Assembly: GCA_014302835.1 (NCBI GenBank)
Contig: CP060294.1
Coordinates: 3,621,067-3,685,066 of the forward strand
Direction: 5' to 3'
Length of the DNA stretch: 64,000 nt
Source: Pedobacter sp. PAMC26386
Lineage (GTDB): Bacteria; Bacteroidota; Bacteroidia; Sphingobacteriales; Sphingobacteriaceae
Of this stretch, positions 33,671 to 43,110 are shown one piece after another (within the stretch, counting starts at the first letter, position 1; each line of letters starts with the position of its first letter). A program made the position numbers and the translations under genes. The notes under the pieces are model-generated. The model was not told the origin of the DNA. It did no database searches and saw only the letters and a list, made by a program, of their open reading frames with translations.

Positions 33671-34297
33671 TTATTTCAAACTTGCAATCTGTGCTTTAAC
33701 ATAATCTATCAGTGAAATGATATCCTTACGTAAGGGCTGAACAGTTAAAACCTTTTGAAAATCTGCAACTGAATTGTTAAATAATACAATACAAGCATCT
33801 TTATCTACACGTTTTTTGATTTTATAAGATTTGTAAATTGCATAGTCTTTATAAGCCAGACCTCTGTTTTGAAGTAACTGAGTATCTTCCTCTCCGTTGA
33901 TCTCAATTGCTTTTGTAAAATCCTTAATTGCTGATAAATAGAAAGTGTCACGCATTTGGTTCAAGGACTCTTTAGGATCGTTAGCCACGTTTTGTCTTGC
34001 TTTACCTCTATAGTAATAAGCTGAATAATCAGATGGTTTTACTGTGATTAGTCTACTGTAAGTCTCAATAGAGCTTTCGAAATTACCACATTGAAAATAA
34101 GAATATCCCAGCATCTTTAATACACTTGGGTTGTTTGGCGTTTTAGAGTCGGCTTTTTCTAATTGAGCTACTGCTCCTTTATAGTCGCCTTTCATCATTG
34201 CCTGCATTCCTAGTTTATCGTAACTTCCGCTTTGAGCGAAGCTGACATTGGCAGAAACAACCAAGAATAGTATAAGCGCTTTTTTAATATAGTTCAT
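33671..34297 (-). CDS. Exported tetratricopeptide-repeat protein
   Basis: This 208-residue protein has a signal peptide (MNYIKKALILFLVVSANVSF, cleavage near residue 22) and several TPR units: DKLGMQAMMKGDYKGAVAQL (about 26-45), PSVLKMLGYSYFQCGNFESS (about 55-75) and SAYYYRGKARQNV (about 90). The frame extends upstream to 34366, but the ATG at 34297 gives a normal signal peptide and is preferred. TPRs mediate protein contacts; no partner can be named. It is divergent from lon. Confidence 0.85.
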   Translation of the reverse strand: MNYIKKALILFLVVSANVSFAQSGSYDKLGMQAMMKGDYKGAVAQLEKADSKTPNNPSVLKMLGYSYFQCGNFESSIETYSRLITVKPSDYSAYYYRGKARQNVANDPKESLNQMRDTFYLSAIKDFTKAIEINGEEDTQLLQNRGLAYKDYAIYKSYKIKKRVDKDACIVLFNNSVADFQKVLTVQPLRKDIISLIDYVKAQIASLK

Positions 34298-34526
34298 CAA
34301 GTTTTTATTAATAAAGAATAAAGATATAAAATGATAGATATAAGTTACCCATAATTTACACATCATTTATTGATATTAAAAGGTAAACGCTTAAAAATTC
34401 AAAATATGATACACCAGTCAAATAATTTCACATATTCTGACTTTTTAACAGATAAAAACCAATATTCAATGTTTGGCACAGGAGTTGAAATTATAACCAA
34501 CAATATATAATTATAATTTTTATAAG

Positions 34527-34547
34527 CGACAGACTGTCACATTGTCG
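34527..34547. promoter_or_regulatory. Dyad symmetry upstream of lon, candidate operator
   Basis: GACA-GAC-TGTC forms a short palindrome (34528-34538), and the outer CGACA (34527-34531) also pairs with TGTCG (34543-34547), followed by seven T. It lies 28 nt before the lon start. It could be a heat-shock-type operator or a small attenuator hairpin. Confidence 0.35.
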
Positions 34548-34574
34548 TTTTTTTATTTCTAGAAAGGCCTATTA

Positions 34575-37058
34575 ATGAGTATAAAAGATCAGTTTGATTT
34601 TGGCAATGCACTACCCATCATAAATGAAGATACGGAATTTTTCCCTTTGATGTCCCAACAGGATGAAGATGAGATGAATAACGAAGAAACCCCTGAAATA
34701 CTAGCCATACTTCCATTGAGAAATACGGTATTATTTCCTGGAGTTGTCATCCCAATTACCGTTGGAAGAGACAAGTCCATAAAACTGATAAAAGAAGCCT
34801 ATAAAGGTGACAAAATTATCGGGGTGGTTTCCCAGTTAGATGTATCTATTGAAGATCCGGCATTTGATCAGTTAAATAAAGTTGGTACTGTAGCACATAT
34901 TATTAAAATGCTGCAGATGCCTGACGGGAATACAACTGTTATTATCCAGGGAAAACAACGCTTCCGATTACTTGAGGAGGTACAATCTGAGCCTTATATT
35001 AAAGTTACTATCAGTAAGTTTAATGAGGCGAAACATAAAAAGGATAAAGAATTCAAAGCTTTGGTAGCATCTATCAGAGAAATGTCTTCTCAAATCATCC
35101 AGCTTTCACCAAATATTCCAAGCGAGGCAGCAATGGCGCTTAAAAATATTGAAAGCACTTCTTTCCTGATCAATTTCATATCTTCCAATATGAATGCAGA
35201 TGTCAAAGACAAGCAAAAAATGCTTGAAATGGACAATCTGAGAGAAAGAGCCTTAATGGTCATGGAATTACTGACACTGGAACTACAGATGCTGGAACTT
35301 AAAAACCAGATTCAGTCTAAAGTACGTGTCGACTTAGATAAACAACAAAGAGACTATTTCTTAAATCAGCAACTGAAAACAATTCAGGAAGAATTGGGAG
35401 GCAACTCTTCAGACCTTGAATATGAAGCACTTGAAGTTCGTGCTAAAAAGAAAAAATGGTCAGAGCAAGTCAAAGATCATTTCGGTAAAGAGCTGGAAAA
35501 GCTGGGAAGAATGAATCCTGCTGCTCCAGACTATTCAGTACAGATCAATTATCTTGAATTATTACTTGATTTACCATGGAATGATTTCACAAAAGATAAC
35601 TTCGACTTAAAACGTGCACAAAGAGTATTAGATAAAGATCATTTCGGACTGGAGAAAGTAAAACAACGTATCATTGAGTATTTAGCTGTCTTAAAGCTGA
35701 AACGTGATATGAAAGCTCCGATTATTTGTTTAGTGGGCCCTCCGGGAGTTGGTAAAACTTCACTAGGTAAATCAATTGCTAAGGCTTTGAACCGCAAATA
35801 TGTCCGTATGGCATTAGGTGGGATCAGAGATGAGGCTGAAATCCGCGGTCATAGAAAGACTTACATCGGTGCAATGCCCGGACGTATTATCCAGTCTATC
35901 AAAAAAGCAGGTGCCGCCAACCCAGTATTTGTATTGGATGAGATTGATAAAGTAGGTTCTGATTTCAGAGGAGATCCTTCTTCCGCATTACTTGAAGTTT
36001 TGGATCCTGAGCAAAATAGTGCTTTCAATGATCACTATGTAGAAACTGATTACGATTTATCAAACGTATTATTTATCGCGACCGCGAATTCACTGAGCAA
36101 TATTCAACCTGCTTTACTGGATCGTATGGAGATCATTGAGGTTAATGGTTATACCATTGAAGAAAAGATTGAGATCGCGAAAAAGTATCTTTTACCAAAA
36201 CAGAAAGAACAGCATGGTATCAAAACAAAAGATATTGTTTTAAAATCTAGCTTAATAGAGAAGGTAATTGAAGACTATACCCGTGAATCTGGTGTGCGTG
36301 GTTTAGAGAAAAAAATAGGTTCACTGGTTCGTGGTGTAGCAACTAAAATTGCTATGGAAGAAACTTATGAGCCTGCATTAACACTGGACGATGTAGAACG
36401 CATTTTAGGCGCGCCAATCTATGACAAAGACTTATATGAAGGTAACGAGGTAGCTGGTGTGGTTACCGGGCTGGCCTGGACACAAGTTGGCGGCGATATT
36501 CTATTTATAGAAGCTAGTCTTAGCCCTGGTAAAGGAAAGTTAACATTGACCGGTAACCTGGGTGATGTCATGAAAGAATCTGCAGTAATTGCGCTGGCTT
36601 ATCTTAGAGCACATGCTTCGTTATTCGGCATCGATAACCAACTGTTTGACCTTTGGGATATCCATGTACACGTTCCGGCTGGTGCAACCCCTAAAGACGG
36701 TCCTTCAGCGGGTATTACCATGCTGACTGCGCTGACCTCAGCGTTTACGCAGCGTAAGGTTAAGTCTAATTTAGCAATGACTGGTGAGATCACACTTCGT
36801 GGTAAAGTTTTACCAGTAGGTGGAATCAAAGAAAAAATACTGGCTGCTAAAAGAGCTAATATTAAAGATATCATCTTATGTAAGTCTAACCGCAAAGATA
36901 TCCTGGAAATTAAAGAAAGCTATATCAAGGATCTGAATTTCCACTATGTTACTGAAATGAAAGAAGTAATCGAACTGGCACTAATGAAAGATCAGGTTAA
37001 AGATCCTCAGGATCTGACTATCAAGATTAAACCGGTTGTAAACCAAGAACCAGTTTAA
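34575..37058 (+). CDS. lon: ATP-dependent protease Lon
   Basis: This cytoplasmic AAA+ serine protease degrades misfolded and regulatory proteins. The N-terminal LON domain (about residues 45-235, [16 protein letters not shown]) precedes a coiled-coil, the AAA+ module with Walker [10 protein letters not shown] (Lys394) and a Walker [10 protein letters not shown] (about 452), and the C-terminal protease domain with the Ser-Lys dyad Ser711 (DGPSAGIT) and Lys754 (GGIKEK). Length (827) is normal. It is divergent from a TPR gene. A short dyad just upstream may be regulatory. Confidence 0.97.
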   Translation: MSIKDQFDFGNALPIINEDTEFFPLMSQQDEDEMNNEETPEILAILPLRNTVLFPGVVIPITVGRDKSIKLIKEAYKGDKIIGVVSQLDVSIEDPAFDQLNKVGTVAHIIKMLQMPDGNTTVIIQGKQRFRLLEEVQSEPYIKVTISKFNEAKHKKDKEFKALVASIREMSSQIIQLSPNIPSEAAMALKNIESTSFLINFISSNMNADVKDKQKMLEMDNLRERALMVMELLTLELQMLELKNQIQSKVRVDLDKQQRDYFLNQQLKTIQEELGGNSSDLEYEALEVRAKKKKWSEQVKDHFGKELEKLGRMNPAAPDYSVQINYLELLLDLPWNDFTKDNFDLKRAQRVLDKDHFGLEKVKQRIIEYLAVLKLKRDMKAPIICLVGPPGVGKTSLGKSIAKALNRKYVRMALGGIRDEAEIRGHRKTYIGAMPGRIIQSIKKAGAANPVFVLDEIDKVGSDFRGDPSSALLEVLDPEQNSAFNDHYVETDYDLSNVLFIATANSLSNIQPALLDRMEIIEVNGYTIEEKIEIAKKYLLPKQKEQHGIKTKDIVLKSSLIEKVIEDYTRESGVRGLEKKIGSLVRGVATKIAMEETYEPALTLDDVERILGAPIYDKDLYEGNEVAGVVTGLAWTQVGGDILFIEASLSPGKGKLTLTGNLGDVMKESAVIALAYLRAHASLFGIDNQLFDLWDIHVHVPAGATPKDGPSAGITMLTALTSAFTQRKVKSNLAMTGEITLRGKVLPVGGIKEKILAAKRANIKDIILCKSNRKDILEIKESYIKDLNFHYVTEMKEVIELALMKDQVKDPQDLTIKIKPVVNQEPV

Positions 37059-37091
37059 AGATTGCGCAAATAAATTTTAACTCATATATTT

Positions 37092-37123
37092 AAAGCTCCG
37101 GAATAACCGGGGCTTTTTTTTTT
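37092..37123 (+). terminator. Intrinsic terminator after lon
   Basis: AAAGCTCCGG pairs with CCGGGGCTTT (one wobble/bulge) around a short AATAA-type loop, followed by ten T, and ends 10 nt before the next ATG. Confidence 0.85.
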
Positions 37124-37132
37124 ATAATTCAC

Positions 37133-38086
37133 ATGAAATATACCGGATACTCAATCCTTTTCTTTTTACTGTTCTTCTCTTCTTTTGCTTATTCACAATC
37201 TTTTAAAAATGAGATTGGTTTCAAAAGTGACAACGATTCTTATCTGGCTCAAGGTTCTGACCGTTATTATACCAATGGGTTGTTTCTCTACTTTCGCCAT
37301 GCAACTGATCAGCAAAAGCTAAAAGCCGGGCTGGAAAAGAAAACTTATGAGATCAGTGCCGGGCAAATGATGTTCAACCCCTATTCCGGATACGCCCCTG
37401 ATCCCACTAAACAAGATCGTCCTTTTGCGGGATACCTATATGTAGGCGGCACGATGAATTGGTTTTACAGTGATGAAAGTATCATCAGTGCAAGTGCACA
37501 AATAGGAACTACAGGAAAAAATTCATTAGGTGAGGCTGGTCAGAAATTATTGCATAAAACCTTTGGCTTCTACGATGTGGGCGGTTGGGACTACCAAATC
37601 AAAAATGAACTGGCGCTGAACCTTTCTGCACAGTATACAAAGCTACTGACACGCACAGCAGGTAATGCAGTTGAATTATCTTTTGAAGGATATGCGAACC
37701 TTGGGACAACCTTTAGTGGTGCTGGTGCGGGTTTGCTTTTCAGAACGGGTAATTTAAACCAGCTTTTCAATTCTGCATACACCCGTGCAGTTATTGGCAA
37801 TAATGCCAAAACTAAAACACTGGTCAAAAGAGAATTCTTTTTCTATGCTAAACCTCAGCTAAATGTAGTCGCTTATGATGCAACTATTGAGGGAAGTATG
37901 TTCAACAATAACAGTCCGGTAACTTTTAGTCAGAAACCTATTGTATTTGCACAGCAATTAGGGATTGATTACAGTGTGGATCGTTTCACTGCAGATTTTG
38001 GCGTTTTGTTTAAAACGAAAGAGATTAAGAGTGTTGCAAAGGCACATCAGTGGGGATCAATTACCGTGTCCTATAGATTTAATTAG
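37133..38086 (+). CDS. LpxR-like lipid A 3'-O-deacylase (DUF2219), outer membrane
   Basis: LpxR removes the 3'-acyloxyacyl chain of lipid A in the outer membrane. This 317-residue protein has a signal peptide (about 1-22), the family N-terminus with Asp33-Asn34-Asp35 (KSDNDSYL) and SDRYYTNGL (42-50), and a GTTGKNSLGEAGQKLLH segment (about 125-142) matching the region of the catalytic histidine. It ends SITVSYRF with a terminal aromatic-type residue pattern typical of beta-barrels. The motif match to DUF2219 is good; activity on lipid A is inferred. Confidence 0.85.
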   Translation: MKYTGYSILFFLLFFSSFAYSQSFKNEIGFKSDNDSYLAQGSDRYYTNGLFLYFRHATDQQKLKAGLEKKTYEISAGQMMFNPYSGYAPDPTKQDRPFAGYLYVGGTMNWFYSDESIISASAQIGTTGKNSLGEAGQKLLHKTFGFYDVGGWDYQIKNELALNLSAQYTKLLTRTAGNAVELSFEGYANLGTTFSGAGAGLLFRTGNLNQLFNSAYTRAVIGNNAKTKTLVKREFFFYAKPQLNVVAYDATIEGSMFNNNSPVTFSQKPIVFAQQLGIDYSVDRFTADFGVLFKTKEIKSVAKAHQWGSITVSYRFN

Positions 38087-38089
38087 CGA

Positions 38090-38512
38090 TCAGTTTAACC
38101 AGGCATCCATGCCTGGCTTTTTCCTGTTCTCTTTTTTGGCCGCAATTGATTTTTTATCACTTTTCCTTCTCAGGATTACACTTTTTGGCGTGTGTGTCGG
38201 CTTCCTTTTCTTGTCTATATGCAAACCAGTTTTAAGCAGTGACATCAGTTTGATGATGCTTTGTTCTTTATTGATCAGCTGACTTCTGTCTTCCTGTGAA
38301 ACCACATGAAGATTCCCTTCTGTGTCAATCCGGTTTGCGAGACGTTCCGCAAGCAATTCTTTTTCTTCTGCGGTGAAGAAATCTGCTGATGCGACATGAA
38401 GAATCAGCTCGACTTTGCTGGATACTTTGTTGACATTCTGCCCGCCTTTACCCCCACTTCTGGACGTTTTAAAGGTGAGAGATTTAACGAGTTCATTTCT
38501 ATCTTTATACAT
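38090..38512 (-). CDS. arfB: Alternative ribosome-rescue factor / peptidyl-tRNA hydrolase ArfB
   Basis: This 140-residue release-factor-like protein hydrolyses peptidyl-tRNA on stalled ribosomes. It carries the GGQ motif (23-25) in SRSGGKGGQNVNKVSSKVEL and a basic C-terminal tail (RRKSDKKSIAAKKENRKK) that enters the mRNA channel. The frame extends to 38578, but the ATG at 38512 (MYKDRNELVKSL) fits the family. It converges with the LpxR-like gene (3 nt apart) and is divergent from cmk. Confidence 0.93.
   Translation of the reverse strand: MYKDRNELVKSLTFKTSRSGGKGGQNVNKVSSKVELILHVASADFFTAEEKELLAERLANRIDTEGNLHVVSQEDRSQLINKEQSIIKLMSLLKTGLHIDKKRKPTHTPKSVILRRKSDKKSIAAKKENRKKPGMDAWLN
38099..38121 (+). 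terminator. Terminator of the LpxR-like gene inside the arfB 3' end
   Basis: CCAGGCAT (38099-38106) pairs with ATGCCTGG (38109-38116), followed by CTTTTTC. It lies within the last codons of the convergent arfB gene. Confidence 0.7.
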
Positions 38513-38567
38513 CACGCAAAAATAATTCTTTTTCTTTAAAACTATTAAAAAAAGAGCCTCAAAACAG

Positions 38568-38575
38568 TATATTTG
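38568..38575 (+). promoter_or_regulatory. -7 promoter element abutting the cmk start codon
   Basis: TATATTTG matches TAnnTTTG and ends 6 nt before the ATG at 38582, implying a leader of at most about three nucleotides. Confidence 0.5.
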
Positions 38576-38581
38576 CACCCT

Positions 38582-39268
38582 ATGAGAAAGAATGTAGTTG
38601 TGGCCATTGATGGCTATTCTTCATGCGGTAAAAGCACGCTGGCAAAAGCTCTGGCCAAGACCTTAGGCTTTATATATATTGATAGTGGCGCAATGTATAG
38701 AGCAGTGACTTTATATTTTATACGCAATCATACCAATGTAAATGAAGAAGCAGCCGTAAAAGATGCCCTTCAGCACATTGAATTAAATTTTCATTCCAGA
38801 GATTACGAATCACATATTACCTTAAATGGCGAAGAAGTTTCGGAAGAAATTCGTCAGATGCCTGTTTCGGAAGCTGTAAGTGAAGTATCGGCACTGAAGC
38901 TGGTTCGTACCGAAATGGTAAAACAGCAGCAGCGCATGGGTAAGTCCAAAAACATAGTGATGGACGGACGTGATATCGGTACCAAAGTATTCGAGGATGC
39001 CCAGGTTAAATTATTCATGACTGCCGATCCTAAAGTTAGAGCCGAACGACGTTTCAAAGAAATGCAGAGTAAGGGAGATACTACGACTACGCTGGAAGAG
39101 GTTTTTGAGAATCTTGCGCATCGGGATTATGCAGATACGACCCGCAAAGAAAGTCCGCTGATGCGTGCAGATGATGCTATTATTCTGGATAATACAGATA
39201 TTACTCCCAAAGAACAACTGGAATTTGCGTTGAATAAGGTAACTCCTTTCATCCCACAGTTAGTCTGA
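38582..39268 (+). CDS. cmk: Cytidylate kinase
   Basis: The enzyme phosphorylates CMP and dCMP. The Walker A motif GYSSCGKST (11-19, Lys17) opens the protein; FIYIDSGAMYRAVTLYF (about 32-48), NIVMDGRDIGTKVFEDA (about 123-139) and the arginine-rich RRFKEMQSKG lid (about 155) follow. It is 228 residues from the ATG at 38582; an ATG three codons earlier lies inside the promoter region. It precedes rpsA, as in many bacteria. Confidence 0.96.
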   Translation: MRKNVVVAIDGYSSCGKSTLAKALAKTLGFIYIDSGAMYRAVTLYFIRNHTNVNEEAAVKDALQHIELNFHSRDYESHITLNGEEVSEEIRQMPVSEAVSEVSALKLVRTEMVKQQQRMGKSKNIVMDGRDIGTKVFEDAQVKLFMTADPKVRAERRFKEMQSKGDTTTTLEEVFENLAHRDYADTTRKESPLMRADDAIILDNTDITPKEQLEFALNKVTPFIPQLV

Positions 39269-39385
39269 AAGAGGAATATGGGTAATTACCACCTGATTGT
39301 CATTCGAAATACATATTCATTAAGGCAAGCAGTTCAAAATCAACAACATTTATTAAAAAATTCTTTCATTAAATATATTAATTTC

Positions 39386-39393
39386 TATCTTTG
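39386..39393 (+). promoter_or_regulatory. -7 promoter element of rpsA
   Basis: TATCTTTG matches TAnnTTTG and puts the transcript start near 39398, about 30 nt before the start codon. An AAAGGAG-like stretch follows at about 39407-39415, unusual for this window. Confidence 0.5.
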
Positions 39394-39427
39394 CAGTCCC
39401 TAAAGGGAAAAGGAGATTAAATGATTA

Positions 39428-41362
39428 ATGGCAAAAAAACAAGTAGCAGAAAAAGAATTAGAGGCTAAAAAAGCCGAATTACAAGGTACAGACGCTCGTC
39501 TGACTGAAAAAGAAACCATTGAATCTGAAGCAGATTCATTGTCGATCGAACAGATCAAATCATCACTAGCAACACCAGATCAGGATTTTGACTGGGATGC
39601 AGACGATAAAGCTTTCGGAAAATACTCTGACGAAGACCGTAAAAAGTTTGAAGACATGTATACCGATACTTTCAATCAAATCAACCAAGGTGAAATCATT
39701 AGCGGTATTGTTGTTTCAATCAACAATAAAGACGTAGTATTAAACGTAGGATTTAAATCTGACGGTTTAGTATCAACTTCTGAATTCCGTGATACTCCTG
39801 ATTTGAAAATCGGCGACACAGTTGATGTATTTGTTGAAGCTCCGGAAGACGCAAATGGTCAATTGATTTTATCTCGTAAAAGAGCTAAAACTCAGAGATC
39901 TTGGGAATCTATCAACGAAGCCCTTGACAATGACAGAATCATCAACGGATTTGTTAAAAGCCGTACTAAAGGTGGTCTTATCGTTGACATCATGGGTGTT
40001 GAAGCTTTCTTACCTGGTTCTCAAATCGACATCAAACCGATCCGTGATTACGATGTTTACGTAGGTAAAACAATGGAATTCAAAGTTGTGAAAATCAACC
40101 ACGAATTTAAAAACGTTGTAGTATCGCATAAAATCTTAATCGAAGACGATTTAGAAAGTCAAAAAGTTGAGATCGTATCTAAACTTGAAAAAGGTCAGGT
40201 ATTAGAAGGTACTGTTAAAAACATTACTGACTTCGGTGTATTCATCGATTTAGGTGGTGTTGACGGTTTACTTCACATTACTGATATTTCTTGGGGCCGC
40301 ATAGAGCATCCAAAAGAAGTATTGAGCTTAGACGAGAAAATCAATGTTGTTGTTCTTGACTTTGATGACGAGAAAAAACGTATTGCATTAGGCTTAAAAC
40401 AATTAACTCCACACCCTTGGGAAAGTTTAGATACTAACCTTGTTGTTGGATCTAAAGTTAAAGGTAAAATCGTTACTGTAGCTGATTACGGTGCATTCTT
40501 AGAAATCATTCCTGGTGTTGAAGGTTTAATTCACGTATCAGAAATGTCTTGGTCTCAAAACTTACGCAGTCCACAGGAATTCCTTAAAGTTAGCGATGAA
40601 ATCGAAGCTGAAGTATTAACTTTAGATCGCGATGAACGCAAAATGAGCTTAGGTATTAAGCAATTAACTCAGGATCCATGGCAAAATGTTGCTGAAAGAT
40701 ATCCTATCGGAAGCAAACATACTGCTGTAGTTAAAAACATGACTAACTTCGGTGTATTCGTGGAAATTGAAGAAGGTATTGATGGATTAATCCATATCTC
40801 TGATCTTTCATGGTCTAAAAAAGTTAACCACCCTAACGAATTCACTAAAGTTGGTGATACATTAGACGTAGTTGTTTTAGAATTAGACGTTGATAGCCGT
40901 AAATTAAGCTTAGGTCATAAACAATTAGAAGAAAACCCTTGGGATACTTTTGAAACTATCTTCACGTTAGATTCAATTCACCAGGGAACTGTTGTTAAAG
41001 TAACTGATAAAGGTGCTGTTATTGCTTTACCTTATGGTGTAGAAGGATTCGTTCCAACTAAACATATGGCTAAAGAAGATGGTACTACTATCAAAGCTGA
41101 AGAAACTAATGATTTCAAAATCATCGAGTTTAACAAAGATGCTAAACGTATCGTTGTTTCTCACGCCCGTATCTGGGAAGAGGCTAAAGCTGAAGTTGCT
41201 GCTGAAGAAAGAGCTACTAAGAAAAAAGATGCTAAAGCTTCAAGCAATGCAGTTAAAAAAGTTAAAGATTCAGTTGAGAAATCAACTCTTGGTGATCTAG
41301 GCGTTCTTGCTCAATTGAAAGAACAAATGGAAGGCGAAGAAAGCAAAAACAAAGCTAAATAA
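39428..41362 (+). CDS. rpsA: 30S ribosomal protein S1
   Basis: This mRNA-binding ribosomal protein has 644 residues, longer than E. coli S1 mainly through an acidic N-terminal extension (about residues 1-85) and a lysine-rich C-terminal tail (about 590-644). About six S1 repeats are visible, with ITDFGVFIDLGGVDGLLHI (about 267), VADYGAFLEIIPGVEGLIHV (about 352) and MTNFGVFVEIEEGIDGLIHI (about 438) the clearest. The ATG at 39428 follows another ATG at 39421 in a different frame, which gives only a 15-codon peptide. Codon use is noticeably biased towards a few codons (GTA, GTT, TTA, AAA), as expected for a highly expressed gene. Confidence 0.97.
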   Translation: MAKKQVAEKELEAKKAELQGTDARLTEKETIESEADSLSIEQIKSSLATPDQDFDWDADDKAFGKYSDEDRKKFEDMYTDTFNQINQGEIISGIVVSINNKDVVLNVGFKSDGLVSTSEFRDTPDLKIGDTVDVFVEAPEDANGQLILSRKRAKTQRSWESINEALDNDRIINGFVKSRTKGGLIVDIMGVEAFLPGSQIDIKPIRDYDVYVGKTMEFKVVKINHEFKNVVVSHKILIEDDLESQKVEIVSKLEKGQVLEGTVKNITDFGVFIDLGGVDGLLHITDISWGRIEHPKEVLSLDEKINVVVLDFDDEKKRIALGLKQLTPHPWESLDTNLVVGSKVKGKIVTVADYGAFLEIIPGVEGLIHVSEMSWSQNLRSPQEFLKVSDEIEAEVLTLDRDERKMSLGIKQLTQDPWQNVAERYPIGSKHTAVVKNMTNFGVFVEIEEGIDGLIHISDLSWSKKVNHPNEFTKVGDTLDVVVLELDVDSRKLSLGHKQLEENPWDTFETIFTLDSIHQGTVVKVTDKGAVIALPYGVEGFVPTKHMAKEDGTTIKAEETNDFKIIEFNKDAKRIVVSHARIWEEAKAEVAAEERATKKKDAKASSNAVKKVKDSVEKSTLGDLGVLAQLKEQMEGEESKNKAK

Positions 41363-41381
41363 TCTTCAAAACTTATATATT

Positions 41382-41417
41382 GAAAAGAGGGTGCCTTTTG
41401 GACACCCTCTTTTTTTA
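41382..41417 (+). terminator. Intrinsic terminator after rpsA
   Basis: AAAAGAGGGTG (41382-41392) pairs with CACCCTCTTTT (41402-41412) around a 9-nt loop, followed by a T tract. Confidence 0.9.
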
Positions 41418-41457
41418 TGTGATAAAATCCATGCGGTGACCCTACAACCGCATGATG

Positions 41458-41853
41458 CTACAGGAACTTCGCCTTTAACTCAACCGTTGGCACCATACAA
41501 CTCTCCTCCCTGCCCCAAACCGAATACCTCCTCTTTGCTATCTCATTATACACAAAGTCCCTGATAAAGGCTGGAATAATCATTAAACCATATAATAAAG
41601 GCCAGGCGCCGCTCAAGTGTCTTGTAATTCGTAATGCGGCAGTAGAACGTTGATAAACCCTGCCATTCTCAAACAAGATAATACTGCTGAGTTCACTTAA
41701 TGATAATCCAAATGGTCCCAGGTATTGCTGCGTGATATCACTTTGCAGTGCTGCGAACCTGAACCGGTCCTTGTGATCTCTTTGGATAACGAATTTCACA
41801 GAGCCAGTACACAAATTACAAACACCGTCAAAAAATATTATGGAATGCTGCAT
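41458..41853 (-). CDS. DCC-family thiol-disulfide oxidoreductase-like protein (DUF393)
   Basis: This 131-residue protein begins HSIIFFDGVCNLCTGSVKFVIQRD, the defining DxxCxxC motif of the DCC family (Asp9, Cys12, Cys15). The rest fits the predicted thioredoxin-like fold. Family members are thought to be thiol-disulfide oxidoreductases, but substrates are mostly unknown. It is monocistronic and convergent with rpsA. Confidence 0.9.
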   Translation of the reverse strand: MQHSIIFFDGVCNLCTGSVKFVIQRDHKDRFRFAALQSDITQQYLGPFGLSLSELSSIILFENGRVYQRSTAALRITRHLSGAWPLLYGLMIIPAFIRDFVYNEIAKRRYSVWGREESCMVPTVELKAKFL

Positions 41854-42029
41854 AGTTCAATTTAATCATATTACTAGAATTTACGCCGTCTGTTCCTAAC
41901 CATTACTACTAACGAATTACATAGTTAATAATTGCAAAATTGTTAGACGAAGAAAAATATTTCCTTAACATTTTTTAACAGTCTTTACTAAAAGAATTAC
42001 ATACATTTAATAAAACTATACACTTCTAT

Positions 42030-42935
42030 ATGTATCATCATGATAGCTACAAGAAACACGAAAACTGGTATAATGCCCACTTTCCTACCATAGAAGATAA
42101 AGTAGCCTATCTAAAAAAAAATGACCACAAGGCGCAAACCATAAATAACTGGTTGCAGAACATATTCTACAATTGTATCACTCCTTTACTCGGCAAAGCT
42201 GATCAAAAATGGCTGACCGTAGGTGATGCTTATGGTTTTGACGCACAATACATCCAGCAATTTAATCCCAATCAGTATGCAGAAGCAAGTGACCTGAACA
42301 GTGATTTCTTAGAAATTGCAAGTCAGAATGGAATTATTAACCATTACTCCGTACAGAATGCAGAAAACCTGACCTTCCAGGACAATACTTTTGATTATAT
42401 CCTATGCAAGGAAACCTATCATCATTTCCCAAGACCATACGCAGCATTGTATGAAATGATACGTGTGGCTAAAAAAGGTATTGTTATTATTGAACCTCAG
42501 GATCCAATCACCAAAATGCCTGTACTTTTAGGACTCTTAAATCTTTTAGCGAAGACCAGTCCTTCTTCTATCAAAAAACTATGGAGAAATCAATTCTCTT
42601 ATGAGCCGGTTGGCAATTTTGTCTACAAGGTCAGTGAAAGAGAATTTGAAAAATTTGCAGCAGGTCTGGGCCTGCCAATGGTAGCCTTTAAACAAGTCAA
42701 TCCAAATTTCTATAAGAAGGCATTGGATGGACTACCTGCCGTAAAAACTGAAAAACACTTTAGAGACATCAACAGGAAAAAGAAGGTTCTGGATACTTTA
42801 GTAAAAATGACAGTCATTCCGGGGCAGGTACTGTCTGCTATAGTATTCAAGGAACAACCTGACCCACAGTTATTAGCAGAATTGAAGGCACTGAATTACA
42901 GAATTGTCTCTATTCCTAAGAATCCTTATGTCTAA
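42030..42935 (+). CDS. Class I SAM-dependent methyltransferase
   Basis: This 301-residue protein has a Methyltransf_11-type core. Motif I is degenerate (LTVGDAYGFDAQYI, about 61-74, with GDAYG in place of GxGxG), then the acidic residue in EASDLNSDFLEIA (about 85-97), NAENLTFQDNTFDYILCKETYHHF (about 111-134) and KKGIVIIEPQDP (about 149-160). No signal or membrane segment is visible. The substrate is unknown; isolated position and a hydrophilic N-terminus (HDSYKKHENWY) give no clue. Confidence 0.8.
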   Translation: MYHHDSYKKHENWYNAHFPTIEDKVAYLKKNDHKAQTINNWLQNIFYNCITPLLGKADQKWLTVGDAYGFDAQYIQQFNPNQYAEASDLNSDFLEIASQNGIINHYSVQNAENLTFQDNTFDYILCKETYHHFPRPYAALYEMIRVAKKGIVIIEPQDPITKMPVLLGLLNLLAKTSPSSIKKLWRNQFSYEPVGNFVYKVSEREFEKFAAGLGLPMVAFKQVNPNFYKKALDGLPAVKTEKHFRDINRKKKVLDTLVKMTVIPGQVLSAIVFKEQPDPQLLAELKALNYRIVSIPKNPYV

Positions 42936-43086
42936 AATAAGGCAGGCTATTAAGCTCTCCCTCTCTGATCAACTGGTCAATAAATTTTCGGGTATAAATC
43001 AAGCAATTAGCATTATTTTAAAATTAAAATGCCGAACCTCATTGAAATTAATTAAAATTGCGAGCACATAATTCAATCCGATTTTT

Positions 43087-43094
43087 TATATTTG
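43087..43094 (+). promoter_or_regulatory. -7 promoter element of pyrR-pyrB
   Basis: TATATTTG matches TAnnTTTG and implies a leader of about 12-13 nt before the ATG at 43111, too short for the long attenuator leader that PyrR uses in Bacillus. Confidence 0.5.
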
Positions 43095-43110
43095 CCTAAT
43101 CAATTTGTCA

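Noticed and set aside
34298..34366. Longer N-terminus of the TPR protein
   Set aside because: The added residues would bury the signal peptide; the ATG at 34297 gives a normal export signal.
41079..41300. 73-codon leucine/lysine-rich frame inside rpsA
   Set aside because: It is an out-of-frame shadow of the lysine- and alanine-rich 3' end of rpsA.
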